A program made the position numbers and the translations under genes. A stretch of DNA of 32,322 nt, taken from positions 1-32,322 of the IMG/VR virus record IMGVR_UViG_3300023116_000194; one strand, written 5' to 3'. Below the pieces are notes generated by a model. That model was given only the letters and a program-made list of their open reading frames with translations, was not told the origin of the DNA and did no database searches. Origin of the DNA: a virus. How positions within the stretch are numbered: position 1 is the stretch's first letter; every line of letters begins with the position of its first letter. This document shows, piece by piece, positions 1-8,512 of the stretch.

Positions 1-1467
1 TCTTATGCATTCACAGTCGATCTAGGAACATCTGGTACACCGATTACCTTCTCTTCGCTCGTAGCAGATGATAATACCAGCACAAACGGATGGGGATTGT
101 TTGCATCTGGTCCGGGTGCTTCATACACAGTTTATGCATCAACAGAGTTTGGTTCTAGCAGTGCAGATTCTTATTTCTTATCGTCCAACGAGCAGATATT
201 CTTAGATGGTACTGGTATGGGATCAGGCAATTGGATTTTTCGAGTATTTGGAAATGGAACAAGCACAAACTCTTTCACATTAGATAACTCCGTAATAGCA
301 TCTCCGGGTGAAGGCGCAATCTGGGACATGACAGATACGAATATCGATGTTTTAGATATTCAAAACTGCACCTTCTTGGACATGGGTACAATGAATTTCC
401 CTGTATCTGGCGGTACGACAAGACAAGTTACTGATACAACTTTTATTGGTTGTGACCAATTAGATTTTGCCACGATCACCGCGAGCAACATCTCAATATC
501 AGGATCAACAGCTTCAGCACTTGGTGCAATATTACTTGATACGGATGGACAAACATCTAGTCAAACAGACTTTACCTTTACAGGCAGTGGCGTTCCTGGT
601 TCAGGTCACGCTGTTTATATTACAGCGACTGGTGATTACGACTTTACTAATTGGACTTTTTCTGGTTATTCAACTACCAGTCCCGGAACTAATAATACAC
701 CAGCGAGTGGTAGCACAGATGCAATGGTGTATAACAACTCTGGTGGTGTGGTCAGAATCAGCGTTGATGGAGGTACTAACGTAACTGTTCGTAACGGTTC
801 AGGTGCAACAACAGAAGTTATAGCAAACGTTACCGTTAGTATTCCTGGAGTGCTAGGTAACTCTGAAATTAAAGTATTACCGACTGCGGGATCACCATTC
901 TCGGGCAATTCTCTTTCAGATTTTTCAACTCCAATTGCTACTGAAACAGTTAGTGCAGACACAAACACTGGTGACGGTGGCTCTAATTACATTGGATATA
1001 CGAATAATGGTGGTTTTGTTCAAATCAATGCAAATGGAACAAACACCTTTACTAACTTTCCTGGTGTGCTTCAAGACACGAACTCTTCAATTCCAAGAAA
1101 TTTGGCAGCAGGCGACAAGGTGCGAGTTACTATTAGAGACGATACTGACAATTCATCATTACAATTGTACGATGAGTTTGAGGTTTCGGGTACGCCAAGT
1201 GCATCAACTATATTGACAACGACTTCATTTAGTGGATTTACTTCAGTGTTTGGTACAACATTAAATAGTGCGAACAGTAAAACGGTCACTGTCGAAAAAG
1301 TTGATGCTAGATTTCGATTTACGGTTGCTGCTGGTACGGCTATCGATTTTACTGCATATCGAGTTGGTAGTAATCCAATATTAATTGTTAATCAAAGTAT
1401 AGCAAACGATAACAATTCGTTTCCTATATCACAGGTTGGTGACAGAAACTATAGGAACCCAGCGTAA
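1..1467 (+). CDS. Virion structural protein, beta-rich (5'-truncated by window edge)
   Basis: The reading frame is open from base 1, so the true start lies upstream and the TTG near 97 is not a start. At least 488 residues are visible. The protein is rich in Thr, Ser, Asn and Gly, with short alternating strand-and-turn units around visible residues 80-190 (repeated patterns such as FTLDNS, LDIQNC, VTDTTFIGC, FATITASNISIS). That is typical of parallel beta-helix or fibre proteins of phage tails. No enzyme motif and no Cys-rich or membrane segment is seen. It precedes a late promoter and two further structural-type genes, so a tail fibre, adhesin or capsid-decoration role is inferred. The exact function is unknown. 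Confidence 0.6.
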   Translation, partial: SYAFTVDLGTSGTPITFSSLVADDNTSTNGWGLFASGPGASYTVYASTEFGSSSADSYFLSSNEQIFLDGTGMGSGNWIFRVFGNGTSTNSFTLDNSVIASPGEGAIWDMTDTNIDVLDIQNCTFLDMGTMNFPVSGGTTRQVTDTTFIGCDQLDFATITASNISISGSTASALGAILLDTDGQTSSQTDFTFTGSGVPGSGHAVYITATGDYDFTNWTFSGYSTTSPGTNNTPASGSTDAMVYNNSGGVVRISVDGGTNVTVRNGSGATTEVIANVTVSIPGVLGNSEIKVLPTAGSPFSGNSLSDFSTPIATETVSADTNTGDGGSNYIGYTNNGGFVQINANGTNTFTNFPGVLQDTNSSIPRNLAAGDKVRVTIRDDTDNSSLQLYDEFEVSGTPSASTILTTTSFSGFTSVFGTTLNSANSKTVTVEKVDARFRFTVAAGTAIDFTAYRVGSNPILIVNQSIANDNNSFPISQVGDRNYRNPA

Positions 1468-1473
1468 AAAACT

Positions 1474-1481
1474 TATAAATA
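1474..1481 (+). promoter_or_regulatory. T4-type late promoter (TATAAATA)
   Basis: An exact match to the T4 late promoter box TATAAATA lies in the short gap after the first gene. In T4 this box is read by RNA polymerase carrying gp55 with the gp45 clamp, and transcription starts about 6 nt after the box. That predicts a leader of roughly 29 nt before the ATG at 1516, with an SD-like CGGAG (about 1507-1511) just upstream of the start. It probably drives the two structural genes that follow and perhaps the head genes. Confidence 0.85.
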
Positions 1482-1515
1482 AAGAGTATTAACGCAAGAA
1501 TTTTTCGGAGCAACA

Positions 1516-3567
1516 ATGGCAGGCGAACGCAGATTTACACAGATACCACCTCGTAGTACGGGTGACCGGATCTATCAGGTTCACACCGCTGAAATTGAAT
1601 TCACGAACGGTGGTATTGGCGGGACTAGCCCTCACACTTTTATAACGGGCGCTCGTTATGATATCCAAGGGTTCCCCGGCGGTGACTGTCACGTTCATGG
1701 AGTTTATGATCGTGGAGATGGAACTGGTATTCTTGCTGTACATTATAATAAAACTGCCAAGTACGAAAACAATGTTCCTACTGTAGGGAACAAAATATAC
1801 ATTAAAGGTACGACTACTGAGGTAGGTACCATTTCCGATGCATACGATATTTTCGTCCCTACGGCCAACATCATGGGATATGATAACCCAGAGTACGGTC
1901 TTGATGTTGATATCACGGGTTCTGCTAACATTCGTTTCGCTGAAGGTTTGCCACAGGTAGATGCTTGGGGTAAATTACGTGTAACTGGTGGAACTCACAT
2001 CGGTAGTTACGTATTCGGGCAAAAAGAAAAATATACTGACAACTTCTCAACAACTGCCGTTAATGGTGGGTTTGGTAGATATTCAGACAATCGTAACTCT
2101 ATTCAGGTTGGTGTTGTAGGGTCGGGCGATCCAGACTACGTAGCAAACGAAGGATTCGCTGCTTCATCTAGTAACACATACCACCACTACATTCCCGGTA
2201 GTTCTCACCTTTATATGGCGGCAGTTCGCTCCAGTTCTGCTATTGGCATAACAACGGGTACAATTAAACGTTGGGGTATTTTTGATGCCAACAACGGATT
2301 CTTTTTTCAAATTGCTGCTGATGGCACGTTCAGCGTAGTCATTCGTAGTTCTATTGCCGAAGCACCACAAAAAGATCTTGTCATTCCACAATCAGACTGG
2401 AACGGCGATAAGGTAGATGGCACCGGAGACTCACAACAAACGTTGGATGTGACAAAGGATAACATCTGGTGGATTGATGTTCAGTGGCACGGTGCTGGGC
2501 GTGTTCGTTTTGGAACATACCTTGACGGGCAGCGTGTTGTGATGCACTCTTATTTTCACGCGAATAACTATGACTATGCAATGTCACAGACTGCTTCGCT
2601 ACCTACGTGTTTTGCGGTTGCGGCAGTATCTGGACCTTCTTCAGAACAATATCTTGAAGCGTGGTCTGCTAGTATGTGGACTGAAACAGACATTGACTTG
2701 AACGAAAAAGGTAATCCTAAAACGTGGGCATCTAATCACAATCTTGTAACAAAGGGTAAAGGGTTTGCTGATACTGGATGGCAGTATCTTTTCTCTCTTT
2801 CACCTGTTCCTGCACTAAGCAACACCGAAACCAATCATTCATTATATCAACCAACATCAATTTCAGCATACGCTTTTGATTCTGATGCCACAAATGGTAT
2901 TGATGCGGTGATGGATATCAAAGGTGAAATTAACTGTGTTCATTCTGGGCACGATTTCTCAACTATCACTGGCACTACAGTAGATGTTTCAACTGCTGGC
3001 ACCAGTTATGAATTTGGTGCGATTCGTTTAGAAGAAATGTTTGCCGGTAGATACGAAGCAGAACTCACTGACACATACAACAACTTTCAGTATGGTGCAT
3101 TGAAAAACTTTGCCGATGACGGGGGTACTTTTGAAAATAATGTCGGTTCTATTACTCAAGCAAATCCTGCTGTTGTCACAGTTAAACTTGGAGAGCGTTT
3201 AGAAGCAAGAGAACCAGAATCACAAGGCGATGTAACTTTCCCTATCAACACTAACGAATACAATGGGCGGTTTGAATTCTATGATATGCCTGCTGGTTGG
3301 ACTTCACTTGAAGGCAACTATTACTATTTGAAACCTATTGCATATAACCAAGCAGAAATATATTCGGGTTACGATGACGTTACTAAAACATTTAACACGC
3401 CACTAGACACGTCTGCATTTGCCGCATTCACTTCAAACACTGGTTACTTCAAAGGGTTTAGGGGTTCTCGCGTGATCTGGTCTTTCTTTGGTAAATCTCG
3501 TAAGTCGTTACATCCAAATGGTGCTCGTCTTATGATTACAATTAACTGGAAAGAAATTGTCCAGTAA
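1516..3567 (+). CDS. Large virion structural protein, function unknown
   Basis: A 683-residue protein with no membrane segment and no catalytic motif that I recognise. It is rich in aromatic residues, Gly and Thr with many predicted beta strands, as in tail-fibre, baseplate-appendage or capsid-decoration proteins. The middle section (about residues 150-400) has a lectin-like or jelly-roll texture, and the C-terminus (about 640-683) ends in a compact strand-rich segment. The ATG at 1516 follows an exact late promoter and an SD-like CGGAG. The stop codon overlaps the next start (TAATG), suggesting the two proteins are co-translated and may act together. It sits just before the head genes where I would have expected portal gp20, so its structural role is inferred from context only. 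Confidence 0.6.
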   Translation: MAGERRFTQIPPRSTGDRIYQVHTAEIEFTNGGIGGTSPHTFITGARYDIQGFPGGDCHVHGVYDRGDGTGILAVHYNKTAKYENNVPTVGNKIYIKGTTTEVGTISDAYDIFVPTANIMGYDNPEYGLDVDITGSANIRFAEGLPQVDAWGKLRVTGGTHIGSYVFGQKEKYTDNFSTTAVNGGFGRYSDNRNSIQVGVVGSGDPDYVANEGFAASSSNTYHHYIPGSSHLYMAAVRSSSAIGITTGTIKRWGIFDANNGFFFQIAADGTFSVVIRSSIAEAPQKDLVIPQSDWNGDKVDGTGDSQQTLDVTKDNIWWIDVQWHGAGRVRFGTYLDGQRVVMHSYFHANNYDYAMSQTASLPTCFAVAAVSGPSSEQYLEAWSASMWTETDIDLNEKGNPKTWASNHNLVTKGKGFADTGWQYLFSLSPVPALSNTETNHSLYQPTSISAYAFDSDATNGIDAVMDIKGEINCVHSGHDFSTITGTTVDVSTAGTSYEFGAIRLEEMFAGRYEAELTDTYNNFQYGALKNFADDGGTFENNVGSITQANPAVVTVKLGERLEAREPESQGDVTFPINTNEYNGRFEFYDMPAGWTSLEGNYYYLKPIAYNQAEIYSGYDDVTKTFNTPLDTSAFAAFTSNTGYFKGFRGSRVIWSFFGKSRKSLHPNGARLMITINWKEIVQ

Positions 3568-4244
3568 TGAATTTTACAACTTTAAACTATGGCTCATGGG
3601 AATTTTGGGAAGCTTACGATCCTGCTAATAATTACTTTGGTGCTCAAAAAGTAACCTTTGATGGTTACAATAAATTGATATTAGTTAATGAAGGTATAAC
3701 AGAACTAGATGCAAAAGCGGACATATATTCGGCATGGAAAGAATGGGTTTCTGTAGTTAAATTTGCGAAAAATGGATCATCAGCGCCGTTTCCTCAAGCA
3801 AACGATGCACAAAATTCAAAATGGCCGTTTGCAATTACAGCTGTTGGTGGTGAATCTATTTCTGATACTGAATTTTTGGGGAGTTCTTTTTTCTTAGAGA
3901 ACGGATGGAGAATAAAACCTTGGGTATCTTCCGCCGGATATGTTTTAACAATAACAGGAAATTTATTTACACGTGAATCTGGTGAAAATCCAGTGGTACC
4001 AGAATCAAACGTAACAGTTAACTTATTTAGATCTTCTATTGTTTTGGCAACCGCTTCTGTAGCTTCGTTAAGCGCAGAAGATCTAACTAATATAGCTGAT
4101 GGAGTTTGGACTAAATCTTCTGCAGGATCTGTTACTGGATCCTATGGTAGATTAGTTAATAATATTGATAGTGATCTATCGATTGTGAAAACAGAAATAG
4201 ATAAGACCTTGAAGAAAGGTGAATATCTTGCATTTCAAAAATAA
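3567..4244 (+). CDS. Putative virion structural protein
   Basis: 225 residues; the start overlaps the upstream stop by one base (TAATG). The N-terminal half has strands and aromatic residues (GSWEFW, NNYFGAQKVTFDG) followed by a segment about how residues are arranged on a virion surface (DIYSAWKEWV near 50). The C-terminal third (about 165-225) is more helical (LTNIADGVWTK, then a charged helix ending in lysines), a pattern seen in trimeric fibre or baseplate-associated proteins. No family can be named with confidence. Tight coupling to the preceding large structural gene and the late promoter at 1474 point to a shared structure, such as a fibre with its connector or chaperone. That is inference. 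Confidence 0.5.
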   Translation: MNFTTLNYGSWEFWEAYDPANNYFGAQKVTFDGYNKLILVNEGITELDAKADIYSAWKEWVSVVKFAKNGSSAPFPQANDAQNSKWPFAITAVGGESISDTEFLGSSFFLENGWRIKPWVSSAGYVLTITGNLFTRESGENPVVPESNVTVNLFRSSIVLATASVASLSAEDLTNIADGVWTKSSAGSVTGSYGRLVNNIDSDLSIVKTEIDKTLKKGEYLAFQK

Positions 4245-4254
4245 GGAGTAAATT

Positions 4255-4581
4255 ATGAGCGAAGTTGATAACAATCCAGAAATTGAAGAAGTTGATATGG
4301 GTGAGACCGGCGAAATTGCTACTTTAGTTCCCGGAGATGACGTAGATGCTGCTTCAACAAGCATTGGTGATTTTATTGATGCTATTCAAGCAAAAAAATA
4401 TACCGACGCTGAGAATCAATTCAAAGATTTAGTAGGAGATCGTCTGCAAGATGCGTTAGATCAAGCTCGCGTAAAGATTGCGAGTCAAATTTATAATGAT
4501 CAGGAAGTAGAAGAACCTGCTGAAGTAGAAGAACCCGTTGAAGTCGAGCTTGAAGACGAAGAAGAAACGGTTGAAAATTAA
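4255..4581 (+). CDS. 67: Prohead core protein, gp67-like
   Basis: A 108-residue very acidic protein that I identify as the counterpart of T4 gp67, an internal scaffold-core protein cut by gp21 protease during head maturation. A segment at residues 37-80 (GDFIDAIQAKKYTDAENQF and following, then a helix containing ARVKIASQI) resembles the T4 gp67 core pattern of a short AI-K--D---A---F helix followed by a basic helix. The tail after residue 82 is almost entirely Glu, Asp, Val and Pro. The N-terminal 36-residue acidic extension makes it longer than T4 gp67 (about 80 residues). A clear SD (AAGGAG at 4243-4248) precedes the ATG. It sits immediately before the small protein and gp21, as in T4. Confidence 0.75.
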   Translation: MSEVDNNPEIEEVDMGETGEIATLVPGDDVDAASTSIGDFIDAIQAKKYTDAENQFKDLVGDRLQDALDQARVKIASQIYNDQEVEEPAEVEEPVEVELEDEEETVEN

Positions 4582-4586
4582 TTTTT

Positions 4587-4594
4587 TATAAATA
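4587..4594 (+). promoter_or_regulatory. T4-type late promoter (TATAAATA), leaderless geometry
   Basis: An exact TATAAATA box lies just after the gp67-like gene. With transcription starting about 6 nt downstream, the first transcribed base falls at or next to the A of the ATG at 4600, so the first gene would be read from a leaderless mRNA. There is no SD between box and start. It probably drives the small gene, gp21, gp22 and gp23, the last three having ordinary internal ribosome sites or tight coupling. Confidence 0.8.
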
Positions 4595-4599
4595 ATTTG

Positions 4600-4803
4600 A
4601 TGAAAACGTTTACGCAAATACGTGAAGAAAAAAAGATGCCTTCTGGTGATCATGTATCATCTAAGAAAATTAATAAGCATCAAGTTATGATTCACAAAGA
4701 TAAAAAAGGTTTCACCGTATATATTGACGGTGACAAATTAGACACCTATCGTTCTCAAAAAGAAGCTGAGAAGATGGGTGCCACATTTGCAAAGGAAATG
4801 TAA
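4600..4803 (+). CDS. Small basic protein in the gp68 position
   Basis: 67 residues from the ATG at 4600. A TTG one codon upstream is in frame but less likely. The protein is Lys-rich, with a strand-type core (about residues 27-50: HQVMIHKDKKGFTVYIDGD) and a C-terminal helix (SQKEAEKMGATFAKEM). I recognise this as a type of small protein found beside gp21 in marine T4-like phages. T4 has gp68, a longer core protein, at this position, but I see no real sequence similarity to it, so I do not use that name. The stop codon abuts the gp21 start with no gap. A role in prohead assembly is inferred from position only. Confidence 0.65.
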   Translation: MKTFTQIREEKKMPSGDHVSSKKINKHQVMIHKDKKGFTVYIDGDKLDTYRSQKEAEKMGATFAKEM

Positions 4804-5472
4804 ATGAAACTTATTGCAGAGTATATCGATCAACAAATCGAAACGACGATTACCGAAGCTGCAGATGGCAAAGGTAAATCTTTTGTCATCGAAGGTGTAT
4901 TTGCTCAAGCGGAACAAAAGAATAGAAACGGACGTATCTACCCTAAAGCTATTATGGAAAAGGCTGTAGGTAAATACATTACGGAACAGGTTAATCAAAA
5001 AAGATCGGTAGGTGAGTTGAATCACCCCGAAGGTCCTACGGTTAATCTAGACAAAGTTTCTCACCTTATCACTGCTCTTGAATGGAAGGGTAATGATGTG
5101 GTAGGAAAGGCACAAATTTTGGATACTCCTATGGGGCAGATCGTTAAGGGTCTACTTGAAGGTGGTGTTCAACTAGGTGTGTCAACTCGTGGTATGGGTA
5201 GTCTTGAGGAACGTGGCGGTACGATGTATGTTAGAGATGATTTTCTTCTTAACACCATCGACATTGTTCAAGACCCATCAGCCCCCGGTGCGTTTGTTAA
5301 CGGCATCATGGAAGGCGTAGATTGGGTTTGGAACAATGGTGTCATTCAACCTCAAGCAATTGAACAGATGGAGACTGAAATTAAAACCGCTCCGAAAAAG
5401 CATCTTTACGAGACGCAGGTTCGTGAGTTTAAAAATTTCCTCTCTTTGCTCAAATCAAATTATAAGGAGTAA
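4804..5472 (+). CDS. 21: Prohead core protease gp21
   Basis: 222 residues, close to T4 gp21 (212). This serine protease of the herpesvirus-assemblin type cleaves scaffold and capsid proteins during head maturation. The block GELNHP contains the presumed catalytic His74, GVSTRG contains the presumed nucleophile Ser127, and there are the conserved stretches NRNGRIYPK (about 40-48) and WKGNDVVGKA (94-103). The ATG follows the upstream stop directly. No SD is obvious, so it may depend on translation of the preceding gene. It sits between core proteins and the gp22 scaffold, its substrates, exactly as in T4. Confidence 0.96.
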   Translation: MKLIAEYIDQQIETTITEAADGKGKSFVIEGVFAQAEQKNRNGRIYPKAIMEKAVGKYITEQVNQKRSVGELNHPEGPTVNLDKVSHLITALEWKGNDVVGKAQILDTPMGQIVKGLLEGGVQLGVSTRGMGSLEERGGTMYVRDDFLLNTIDIVQDPSAPGAFVNGIMEGVDWVWNNGVIQPQAIEQMETEIKTAPKKHLYETQVREFKNFLSLLKSNYKE

Positions 5473-5475
5473 AAC

Positions 5476-6510
5476 ATGTCAGAAGATATGAATGTTGAAC
5501 TTCACGATGAGGAAAGCCAAGTCGAGGAAGGTCACGACATGAAGAATGCTGAAGCACAATCAGTTGCTTCTGTCTCGAAAGCCGAAGATGGTGTAAAAAA
5601 AGCTCCCAAGCGTAAAGGCGACAAAACTAATCAAGAGCCTTCACACTTGAAGTCTAAAGCAGCTATGGTTAACGCAGGCTACAAAGCTTTGTCCGGTATG
5701 GCTAAGGAAGATCTTGCTGATCTTTTGGACGCTCTGGGCGTAGAAGAAATCTCTGAGGAAGAAGAAGTTGAAGTTTCTGAAGCTTCTTATGACTTCTCAG
5801 AAGATCTCAATGCTTTGGTAGAAAGCGAAGCCACTTTGTCAGATGAGTTTAAAGCGAAAACTGCAATCATTTTCGAAACTGCTATTAAGTCCAAAGTCTC
5901 TGCTGTTGTAGAGCAATTGGAAGATGAATATCAATCTCGCCTTGAGGAAGAGTTGTCAGCAACTCGCGAAGACCTCATTGAGAAGGTTGATTCATACCTC
6001 AACTACGTAGTTGAACAGTGGATGGAAGAGAACCAACTCGCTGTGGAGCAAGGTCTCCGCACTGAGATCGCTGAAGGTTTCATGAACCAGTTGAAAGACT
6101 TGTTCGTTGAATCTTACATCGATGTTCCTGAGTCTAAGGTTGACTTAGTTGATGAACTCGCATCTACGGTTGAAGAACTCGAAGAAAAACTCAACGAGCA
6201 GACCGAAGGTGTTATGGAAATGTCTAAGAAGTTGGAGTCATACCAGCGCGAAGCTATCATTCGTGAATCTTCACGCGATTTGGCCGAAACTGAAGTAGAA
6301 AAGCTCAATTCACTCGTAGAATCTCTTGATTTCGAAGACGAAGAAACTTTCGCTAACAAAGTAAAGACCGTTAAAGAGTCATATTTTAAGAAAGAAGTTT
6401 CTCAAGAAATCGTAGAAGAAGCAACGGATGATTGGACTGATGAAGAAGCAGAATTTTCTTCTGCAATGTCATCATACCTTAACGCTATTAAGCAAACTAA
6501 CAAGAAATAA
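5476..6510 (+). CDS. 22: Prohead scaffold core protein gp22
   Basis: 344 residues, very rich in Glu, with long helical and coiled-coil stretches (about 105-300). It forms the internal scaffold of the prohead and is degraded by gp21. The diagnostic segment near residues 165-215 (VDSYLNYVVEQWMEEN followed by GLRTEIAEGF) is strongly T4-gp22-like. It is longer than T4 gp22 (269), mainly through an N-terminal charged extension (residues 1-60, with a basic patch KKAPKRKGDK). A strong SD (AAGGAG at 5464-5469) precedes the ATG. Several L/I-x-E tripeptides are candidate gp21 cleavage sites. It lies directly before the capsid gene as in T4. Confidence 0.95.
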   Translation: MSEDMNVELHDEESQVEEGHDMKNAEAQSVASVSKAEDGVKKAPKRKGDKTNQEPSHLKSKAAMVNAGYKALSGMAKEDLADLLDALGVEEISEEEEVEVSEASYDFSEDLNALVESEATLSDEFKAKTAIIFETAIKSKVSAVVEQLEDEYQSRLEEELSATREDLIEKVDSYLNYVVEQWMEENQLAVEQGLRTEIAEGFMNQLKDLFVESYIDVPESKVDLVDELASTVEELEEKLNEQTEGVMEMSKKLESYQREAIIRESSRDLAETEVEKLNSLVESLDFEDEETFANKVKTVKESYFKKEVSQEIVEEATDDWTDEEAEFSSAMSSYLNAIKQTNKK

Positions 6511-6524
6511 ATTAGGAGAATCTC

Positions 6525-7937
6525 ATGCAATCTTACGATAGACTTATTGAGAAATGGTCTCCTGTACTCAACGAATCTGCTGCCGGTGAGATCCAAGATC
6601 ATCATCGTCGCGCAGTAACTGCTGCTGTACTTGAGAACCAAGAAATCGCTTTCCGTGAAAGCGCTGCAATTAACGAAGTAGCTGCTAACGCAGCTGGCGA
6701 CGGTGTTTCTACCCAGAATGGTGGTACCGGCGCTGTCTCTAACTGGAACCCTGTTCTGATCGCACTTGTACGTCGCGCTATGCCTAACCTCATGGCTTAT
6801 GACGTTTGTGGTGTTCAGCCGATGTCTGGTCCTACTGGCCTGATTTTCGCAATGCGTTCTAAGTACAAGACCACTCTTGCAAGTGGCTTTCCTACTGCTG
6901 ATCAAGAAGCATTGTTCAACGAAGCAATCACTGCTTACTCTGGCGACTCTACCGCTGGAGGCGTAAGCACTGATCCTGCTCTTGACGGTCCTTCAGGTCT
7001 TGCTCGAACCGCCGACACTGACAATGACTCAAGCATCATTGACTCTGCTGGTTCTGTTGCAGAAGGCAACACTACTGGCGCTAACCTCCCCGTAATTGGG
7101 GGCGGTATGTCAACTGCTACTGCTGAATCACTTGGCACGTTTAGTGGTGCTGGCCCTGATTTCGCTGAAATGGGTTTCACCATTGAGAAAGCTACGGTTA
7201 CTGCTCAGAGCCGTGCTTTGAAAGCAGAATACACGCTTGAACTCGCACAAGACCTCAAGGCTATTCACGGTCTTGACGCTGAGACAGAGCTTGCTAACAT
7301 TCTGTCTACGGAAATTCTTGCGGAAATTAACCGTGAAGTTATTCGTACGATCAATGCTCAAGCTAAGATCGGATGCCGTCAAGCTGGTCTTCAGACCTTG
7401 GGTATTTTTGACTTGGCTACGGACGCTGATGGCCGTTGGTCAGTTGAAAAGTTCAAGGGTATGCTCGTACAATTAGAGCGTGAAGCTAACGTAATCGCTA
7501 AAGAAACTCGTCGCGGTAAGGGTAACATCCTCATCTGTTCTTCAGATGTTGCTACTGCTCTTTCTGCTTCAGGTATGCTCGACTACGCTCCTGCTCTTTC
7601 TACTTCTCTGCAAGTAGATGACACGGGCAACACGTTTGCTGGTGTTCTTAATGGCCGTATGCGCGTTTACATCGACCCATATGCGGTTGGTGACTACGCT
7701 GTAGTTGGCTACAAGGGTAGCAACCCTTACGATTCTGGTGTGTTCTACTGCCCATACGTCCCTCTCCAAATGGTACGTGCGGTTGGTGAGAATGACTTCC
7801 AGCCTCGCATCGGGTTTAAGACTCGTTATGGCATGGTATCCAACCCTTATGTTGGTGATCTCGCTGCTAACGGTCTTGCTGCTGCTCGTCAGAACCAGTA
7901 CTACCGTATCTTCCGCGTGGATAACATCCTCGCCTAA
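6525..7937 (+). CDS. 23: Major capsid protein gp23
   Basis: 470 residues (T4 gp23 is 521); forms the hexamers of the capsid shell. T4-type signatures are clear: LVRRAMPNLMAYDVCGVQPM (about 84-103), EMGFTIEKATV followed by SRALKAEYTLELAQDLKAIHG, then GMRVYID and the C-terminal FQPRIGFKTRYGM. The N-terminal arm contains INE ending at Glu51, which fits the I/L-x-E gp21 cleavage rule, so a mature protein starting at Val52 is inferred. Codons here are richer in C-ending choices (AAC, GCT, CGC) than in neighbouring genes, as expected of the most highly expressed gene. SD TAGGAG precedes the ATG. A strong terminator follows. Confidence 0.97.
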   Translation: MQSYDRLIEKWSPVLNESAAGEIQDHHRRAVTAAVLENQEIAFRESAAINEVAANAAGDGVSTQNGGTGAVSNWNPVLIALVRRAMPNLMAYDVCGVQPMSGPTGLIFAMRSKYKTTLASGFPTADQEALFNEAITAYSGDSTAGGVSTDPALDGPSGLARTADTDNDSSIIDSAGSVAEGNTTGANLPVIGGGMSTATAESLGTFSGAGPDFAEMGFTIEKATVTAQSRALKAEYTLELAQDLKAIHGLDAETELANILSTEILAEINREVIRTINAQAKIGCRQAGLQTLGIFDLATDADGRWSVEKFKGMLVQLEREANVIAKETRRGKGNILICSSDVATALSASGMLDYAPALSTSLQVDDTGNTFAGVLNGRMRVYIDPYAVGDYAVVGYKGSNPYDSGVFYCPYVPLQMVRAVGENDFQPRIGFKTRYGMVSNPYVGDLAANGLAAARQNQYYRIFRVDNILA

Positions 7938-7964
7938 GAATAAGAAAAATAGTTATTATTTTTT

Positions 7965-7989
7965 GGGGCACTTCGGTGCCCCTTTTTTT
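7965..7989 (+). terminator. Rho-independent terminator after gp23
   Basis: A perfect 7-bp stem, GGGGCAC (7965-7971) with GTGCCCC (7976-7982), closed by a stable UUCG tetraloop (7972-7975) and followed by seven T residues. It lies 27 nt after the gp23 stop and 3 nt before the next late promoter, so it separates capsid transcription from the following unit. It is the only textbook terminator I see in the window. Confidence 0.95.
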
Positions 7990-7992
7990 ACG

Positions 7993-8000
7993 TATAAATA
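7993..8000 (+). promoter_or_regulatory. T4-type late promoter (TATAAATA), leaderless geometry
   Basis: An exact TATAAATA box placed directly after the gp23 terminator. Only 5 nt separate it from the ATG at 8006, so transcription starting about 6 nt downstream would begin on the start codon itself. No SD is available. It would drive the tail-tube-fold gene as its own late unit. Confidence 0.85.
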
Positions 8001-8005
8001 ATCAT

Positions 8006-8512
8006 ATGAACGATTACTGTCAAACAAATTTTTTACAGCCTTCCGGTTTTCGAGTAACCATCTCGAAAGACAGAACGCCGTACCTTGCGTTTATGGCTCA
8101 GTCCATACAACATCCTGCCATGGAAGTACCTCCGGTTGAGGTTCCTTTTCGACACGCACGTCAGGTTCCATTCACCGGCGAGTCCGTTGAGTTTGGTGTA
8201 GTTACTATGGAGGTTATTCTCGATGAGAATATGAATGTGTATGGAGAGATATACAATTGGCTTGAGAATGCCATTGAGACGCCACACAAGCTCACACAAG
8301 GCGTTTCATATAAAACTAACAGTTCTCAGTTGAGTGATTATCAAGACATCGGTGTGCAGATTTTAAATAGCGCTAATAATAAAACAAGGTCGTTTGCATA
8401 TCGAAACGCTTTTCCTGTAACGCTGGGTGATATAAGTTTAGCCGCCACTAATGAAGAAACTTTTATTACCTGCCCCATTTCATTTAGGTTTGACTACTTT
8501 GAATTTTTATGA
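8006..8512 (+). CDS. Tail-tube-fold virion protein (gp19-like; gp3 possible by position)
   Basis: 168 residues from the ATG at 8006. An in-frame GTG at 7976 falls inside the terminator stem and is rejected. The protein has the pattern of the T4 gp19 / tail-tube fold: an N-terminal NFLQPSGFRVTI strand, a VPFTGE--EFG---MEVILDENMNVY core, EIYNWLENAI helix (about 79-88), a DIGVQILNSANNK strand pair, and a FPVTLGDISL ending followed by a final strand FRFDYFEF. Related proteins build the tail tube or baseplate/tube joints. In several marine T4-like phages the gene between gp23 and uvsY is annotated as tail completion protein gp3, so the exact role (tube, initiator or terminator) is unsettled. Its 3' end contains the -35 and most of the -10 of the uvsY promoter. 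Confidence 0.7.
   Translation: MNDYCQTNFLQPSGFRVTISKDRTPYLAFMAQSIQHPAMEVPPVEVPFRHARQVPFTGESVEFGVVTMEVILDENMNVYGEIYNWLENAIETPHKLTQGVSYKTNSSQLSDYQDIGVQILNSANNKTRSFAYRNAFPVTLGDISLAATNEETFITCPISFRFDYFEFL

Noticed and set aside
97-99. TTG as the start of the first structural gene
   Set aside because: The frame is open from base 1 and no SD precedes 97; the gene is simply cut by the window edge.
7976-8005. GTG start giving the tail-tube-fold protein ten more residues
   Set aside because: It lies inside the right arm of the gp23 terminator and upstream of the late promoter, so the mRNA from that promoter would not contain it.
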